From contig NZ_JAJBJD010000002.1 of assembly GCF_021811875.1 (NCBI RefSeq), forward strand, positions 1 to 18,633: 18,633 nt of DNA, written 5' to 3'. The stretch is from Candidatus Bandiella numerosa. Its GTDB lineage: Bacteria > Pseudomonadota > Alphaproteobacteria > Rickettsiales > Midichloriaceae. Shown here in pieces: positions 16,428 to 18,633 of this stretch. The notes below the pieces were generated by a model. That model saw only the letters and a program-made list of their open reading frames with translations, had not been told where the DNA came from and searched no databases. How positions within the stretch are numbered: position 1 is the stretch's first letter; each line of letters begins with the position of its first letter. The translations under genes were made by a program, and so were the position numbers.

Positions 16428-17189
16428 ATGAAAAAATATATATTAATAGCAACAATGGCTGTACTATCTTCTTGCGCATCAATTGATGATAAAAAGGATG
16501 TTCCTAACTATCAAAAAGCAGTTGCAGATGAATCTGTTTATAATGAGCTAGATCAGCTGTATCTTGCAGGAGATGTCAAAGGTGTATTTGCAAAATTTCA
16601 ATCAATTGATAATCCTAACACACTGTTAAGTGCTTCTTATTGGATTAGAGATGTAACCAAACAAAGTGATGACAGTAGATATATGTACTTATATGCAACA
16701 ACACTTTTAAGAATGCTTGATATAAAAAATATAGATAAACAATCTAAAGAAGAGTTTAAGGAAACCGCTGCTTTATCATTTTATGCAGGAAGATATATTA
16801 TGCTCATTGATGCAGAAAGATGCCAAGAAGAAATCTCTCGTATGGCATTATTAATGAACATGGAATTTGAAATAGAAGAAGAGATATTAAAAATAATGAA
16901 TAACTTTTCTAAAGAAAAACAAGAAAAAATAGGTCAAATGGCACTACAAATAGAAGAAAATAAGAAAAAAAGGAAAAAACAAGGTTGGATATGTAAACAA
17001 AGTCGCGAATACTTATCAAGATATAGAGCACAGGACCCAGATTGTAATGACTGCACAATACAAAAAAATGGCAAAATTACTAATATTATATTCCCTGAAA
17101 AAAGTAGCTTAATTAAATATAAAAGTGATAAGGACTGGTTGCAAAAAAGAAATGAAATGAGAAATGCTCTAGCTGGAACAAAAAATTAA
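16428..17189 (+). CDS. Second lipoprotein of unknown function, helical
   Basis: The 253-aa product begins MKKYILIATMAVLSSCASID with lipobox LSSC (lipidated Cys at 16). The mature protein is helical: residues ~30-125 read like TPR-type helix pairs (DQLYLAGDVKGVFAKF, TLLSASYWIRDVTK, YMYLYATTLLRML), then a long Glu/Lys-rich helix (~140-185) and a C-terminal part with WICKQSREYLSRYRAQDPDC and a CxxC pair (CNDC, ~206-209). It has a good ribosome site (AAAGAGG at 16414-16420, shortly before the ATG) and lies 12 bases behind the first lipoprotein. Paired lipoproteins after a lipase-bearing giant protein recall immunity lipoproteins of secreted lipase toxins, but no sequence evidence shows this. Confidence 0.75.
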   Translation: MKKYILIATMAVLSSCASIDDKKDVPNYQKAVADESVYNELDQLYLAGDVKGVFAKFQSIDNPNTLLSASYWIRDVTKQSDDSRYMYLYATTLLRMLDIKNIDKQSKEEFKETAALSFYAGRYIMLIDAERCQEEISRMALLMNMEFEIEEEILKIMNNFSKEKQEKIGQMALQIEENKKKRKKQGWICKQSREYLSRYRAQDPDCNDCTIQKNGKITNIIFPEKSSLIKYKSDKDWLQKRNEMRNALAGTKN

Positions 17190-17278
17190 AGAAATTATCA
17201 ATATTTATGAGTATACAAAAAACCCTAATGGAAATGATAAAAATAATCATGAAGAAAAGGGCTCTGAGGAGTAGGTGA
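17190..17278 (+). pseudogene. Coding-like tail in another frame after the second lipoprotein gene
   Basis: Directly after the lipoprotein stop, a frame shifted by +1 stays open to a TAG at 17274. It reads like a hydrophilic protein end (KNPNGNDKNNHEEKGSEE). It has no own start and is cut upstream by a stop, so it may be the former C-terminus of the lipoprotein lost by frameshift, or a decayed neighbour. Evidence is only composition. Confidence 0.15.
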
Positions 17279-17283
17279 AATTT

Positions 17284-17311
17284 CATACAATAAACTATTG
17301 TTTTTTGTATG
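17284..17311. promoter_or_regulatory. Nested inverted repeats: possible operator of the toxin-antitoxin operon or weak terminator
   Basis: CATACAA (17284-17290) pairs with TTGTATG (17305-17311), and inside it CAATA (17288-17292) pairs with TATTG (17296-17300) followed by six T. The outer right arm coincides with the -35 of the toxin-antitoxin promoter, which suits an operator for antitoxin autoregulation. The inner hairpin plus T-run could instead end the lipoprotein transcript, but its stem is AT-rich and weak. Confidence 0.35.
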
Positions 17312-17334
17312 GTCTTGTGCTATATTTGTACTAT
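17305..17334 (+). promoter_or_regulatory. Candidate promoter of the toxin-antitoxin operon
   Basis: TTGTAT (17305-17310), an 18-base spacer and TACTAT (17329-17334) precede the antitoxin ATG by about 55 bases. A perfect TATAAT at 17354-17359 has no -35 at the right distance. The overlap with an inverted repeat favours autoregulation by the antitoxin. Confidence 0.35.
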
Positions 17335-17389
17335 ACTAAATGTAGCAATAAGTTATAATTAGATATATTTTATATTATTAGGTATACAA

Positions 17390-17611
17390 ATGTCGCAAGC
17401 AATAAAACTTTCTGATGAATTATACAAAGATGCTGCTAAATATGCCAAGGTAGAAAGTCGCTCTCTCCCTAAGCAAATCGAATACTGGTCTAAGATAGGC
17501 AAAATAGCAGAGGATAATCCTGAATTAACTTATAATATGATTAAAGAAATACTACTTTCTAAACAAGAGTTACTTTTCAACGAAATAAGTGATTATGAAT
17601 TTGACAAATAA
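17390..17611 (+). CDS. ParD-like antitoxin
   Basis: This 73-aa protein opens MSQAIKLSDELYKDAAKYAK and continues VESRSLPKQIEYWSKIGKIA. That is the compact ribbon-helix-helix layout of the ParD-like antitoxin family: a beta strand, then a helix, then a helix with an IEYWSKIG-type phrase. The N-terminal part would bind the operator and the C-terminal part (ELLFNEISDYEFDK) would wrap the toxin. It overlaps the toxin gene by 17-23 bases, the usual coupling in type II toxin-antitoxin operons. Ribosome site TAGG at 17379-17382 is weak. Such pairs stabilise mobile elements by killing or arresting cells that lose them. Confidence 0.8.
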   Translation: MSQAIKLSDELYKDAAKYAKVESRSLPKQIEYWSKIGKIAEDNPELTYNMIKEILLSKQELLFNEISDYEFDK

Positions 17612-17894
17612 TAATTATATAATCAAGCAAACTAATAGTTTTAAAAGAGTTGTAAAAAAATTATATACAAATCAGAAAAAAGAGTTAGATAAAGCTGTTA
17701 GAGAAATATTAAAAAATCCACATATAGGTGCAGCTAAAAAAGGAGATTTATATGGTGTTAAAGTTTATAAATTTAATATGATTAACCAGCTAACGTTATT
17801 AGCTTATAATTACGACACACACTCTAATGTTATAACTTTACTAGCTTTAGGCACACATGAAGGATTCTATAAAGATTTAAAGCTTAGTATATAA
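17589..17894 (+). CDS. RelE/ParE-family toxin
   Basis: The 101-aa product has the RelE/ParE fold pattern: IIKQTNSFKRVVKKLYTNQKKELDKAVREILKNP (two helices), then the beta strands GAAKKGDLYGVKVYKF, QLTLLAYNYDT and NVITLLALGTHEGFYKDLK. The phrase LLALGTHEGFYKDLK is typical of the RelE/ParE C-terminus. RelE relatives cut mRNA on the ribosome and ParE relatives block gyrase; sequence alone does not decide which. The longest start is a GTG at 17589, overlapping the antitoxin by 23 bases; the ATG at 17595 gives a protein two residues shorter and is equally likely. Its stop TAA overlaps the ATG of the recombinase by one base. Confidence 0.82.
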   Translation: MIMNLTNNNYIIKQTNSFKRVVKKLYTNQKKELDKAVREILKNPHIGAAKKGDLYGVKVYKFNMINQLTLLAYNYDTHSNVITLLALGTHEGFYKDLKLSI

Positions 17895-18298
17895 TGGCTA
17901 AAGCACAGTATAACAAAAATAGTAGTCAAGCTTCTCAAAATAAGGCAAATACAAATAAAGCTACTGCATTTTATTTGAGAGTTTCAAAAAACGATCAAAC
18001 TACTGAGAATCAAAAATTAGAACTAGAAAGAGTAGCTCAGAAATCTAATTGGAATATCTATAAATATTACGTAGATACTGGCATCAGTGGTATTAACTCT
18101 GATAGACCTGAGTTTTTAAAATTACAAAAAGCTATATTACAAAATAAAATAGATCTAGTTGCAGCATGGTCAGTATGTAGATTAGGTAGATCATTACAGG
18201 ATTTAGTTAATTTTCTTAAACTTCTTAATGATAAAGGAGTAGATTTATATCTGCATCAGCAAGGTTATAGTGGACTGAAAAATCAAGACAAAATTTGA
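17894..18298 (+). CDS. Serine recombinase (resolvase/invertase), C-terminally truncated
   Basis: The 134-aa product carries the catalytic domain of small serine recombinases: YLRVS with nucleophile S31, ENQKLELERVA, DTGISGINSDRPEF, then WSVCRLGRSLQDLVNFLKLLNDKGVDLYLHQQG. Small resolvases are usually about 190-200 aa, with a DNA-binding helix-turn-helix after residue ~140. Here the family sequence ends right after LHQQG (GGT at 18263-18265), and the last residues, SGLKNQDKI, are coded by what looks like an IS tip. Without the DNA-binding domain it should not recombine DNA. The usual D of the DRLGRS motif is C here. The first ~22 residues are an extra polar leader. The start overlaps the toxin stop (TAATG), so the three genes form one translationally coupled unit, as in plasmid stability cassettes. 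Confidence 0.85.
   Translation: MAKAQYNKNSSQASQNKANTNKATAFYLRVSKNDQTTENQKLELERVAQKSNWNIYKYYVDTGISGINSDRPEFLKLQKAILQNKIDLVAAWSVCRLGRSLQDLVNFLKLLNDKGVDLYLHQQGYSGLKNQDKI
18266..18282 (+). repeat. 17-bp copy of the left IS tip, in inverted orientation
   Basis: TATAGTGGACTGAAAAA here equals the reverse complement of 158-174. Beyond it the two copies diverge (left GTCAGAC, right TCAAGAC), so they may be ends of related but not identical elements. The copy sits exactly where the recombinase loses similarity to its family. It probably marks an insertion by an IS3-like element that has since been largely replaced by the IS256-type remnant. Confidence 0.6.
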
Positions 18299-18355
18299 GA
18301 ATGTTGAATTAAACTGTGTCAAAAGATAAATTAAAATTAAAAAAGGAGTTTAAAA

Positions 18356-18513
18356 ATGACACAAGAAAAAGTAAAAAAGTCAAATATGCAAGCCAAGTAG
18401 AAGAATAGATAGTAGAAGCAATAAAATCAGGGAAATCATTATCAGGAAAAGATGGGATATTAACGCCAATAATAAAAAGAGCCTTAGAGACAGCATTAGA
18501 AGGGGAAGCATAA
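18356..18513 (+). pseudogene. IS256-family (mutator) transposase remnant
   Basis: AAAAGGAG precedes an ATG at 18356 giving MTQEKVKKSNMQAK and a stop. After a frameshift near 18380 the reading continues VKYASQVEE, a stop codon, IVEAIKSGKSLSGKDGILTP and IIKRALETALEGEA, then TAA at 18511. The GKDGILTPIIKRALETALEGE stretch is the N-terminal hallmark of IS256-type transposases (about 400 aa when complete). This copy has a frameshift, an internal stop and no catalytic region. ACTGTGTCAAAAG at 18313-18325 could be its terminal inverted repeat. Confidence 0.65.
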
Positions 18514-18526
18514 ATATTAGATAGCG

Positions 18527-18633
18527 TTAAGCAACTTTTAGAATCAACTCATTGTCAATATTTGCTTCATAAAGATTCCACTCATTAGAGGACATAGTCG
18601 CTTTAATCTGCAAAACATTGTGAGCATTCTCTC
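18527..18633 (-). CDS. C-terminal end of an unidentified minus-strand gene
   Basis: On the minus strand a frame enters from the window edge and ends in TAA at 18529-18527. The last 34 codons read ENAHNVLQIKATMSSNEWNL and then YEANIDNELILKVA, which looks like real protein. I do not recognise it. It converges on the IS256 remnant with a 13-base gap and may be a further element gene or an IS-disrupted host gene. Confidence 0.35.
   Translation of the reverse strand, partial: ENAHNVLQIKATMSSNEWNLYEANIDNELILKVA

Noticed and set aside
1..18633. CRISPR arrays, tRNA or rRNA genes
   Set aside because: I saw no regularly spaced repeats and no cloverleaf or rRNA-like segments on either strand.

Overview
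The window is very AT-rich (roughly 28-30% GC by eye), with ATA and AGA codons preferred. It carries a Ti-type conjugation pair (TraA relaxase/helicase with a divergent small TraD-like protein), a ParD-like/RelE toxin-antitoxin pair, and decayed insertion sequences. This combination matches an integrative conjugative element of the RAGE type (Rickettsiales amplified genetic element) in an obligate intracellular alphaproteobacterium of the order Rickettsiales. The order is an inference from gene content and composition; I cannot name a genus.

Layout. Positions 1-169 hold the left end of an IS3-like element on the minus strand (start of its OrfA). After a short spacer with a possible gene remnant, two minus-strand genes lie almost end to end: a fused nucleotidyltransferase-HEPN protein (367-1095) and a TraD-like conjugation protein (1097-1351). 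The divergent spacer 1352-1691 contains a comparatively GC-rich, palindrome-dense block that I propose as the oriT, with a sigma70-like promoter embedded in it. From 1692 all genes are on the plus strand: traA (982 aa), a one-TM protein (122 aa), a DUF1826/2OG-oxygenase-like protein (276 aa), a charged helical protein (234 aa), a 2964-aa giant protein, and two lipoproteins (240 and 253 aa).

The giant protein is the centrepiece. It joins a long helical N-terminal region, a recognisable SecA-type motor with all main ATPase motifs and the WSDGLHQ motif, a helical/coiled-coil middle, a Gly-rich hydrophobic segment, a LysM domain, and a C-terminal alpha/beta-hydrolase (lipase-like) with a GHSLGG elbow. 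It is an intact 8.9-kb reading frame between decayed mobile elements, which implies selection. The same-strand, closely spaced order TM protein / oxygenase-like / helical protein / SecA-LysM-lipase / two lipoproteins suggests a cargo module carried next to the relaxase. I suspect a large effector or polymorphic-toxin-like system in which the lipoproteins could be immunity or envelope partners. This is a hypothesis.

The right flank holds a ParD-like antitoxin, a RelE/ParE toxin and a serine recombinase in overlapping frames. The recombinase loses its C-terminus where a 17-bp copy of the left IS tip appears in inverted orientation. An IS256-type transposase remnant and the C-terminus of an unidentified minus-strand gene follow.
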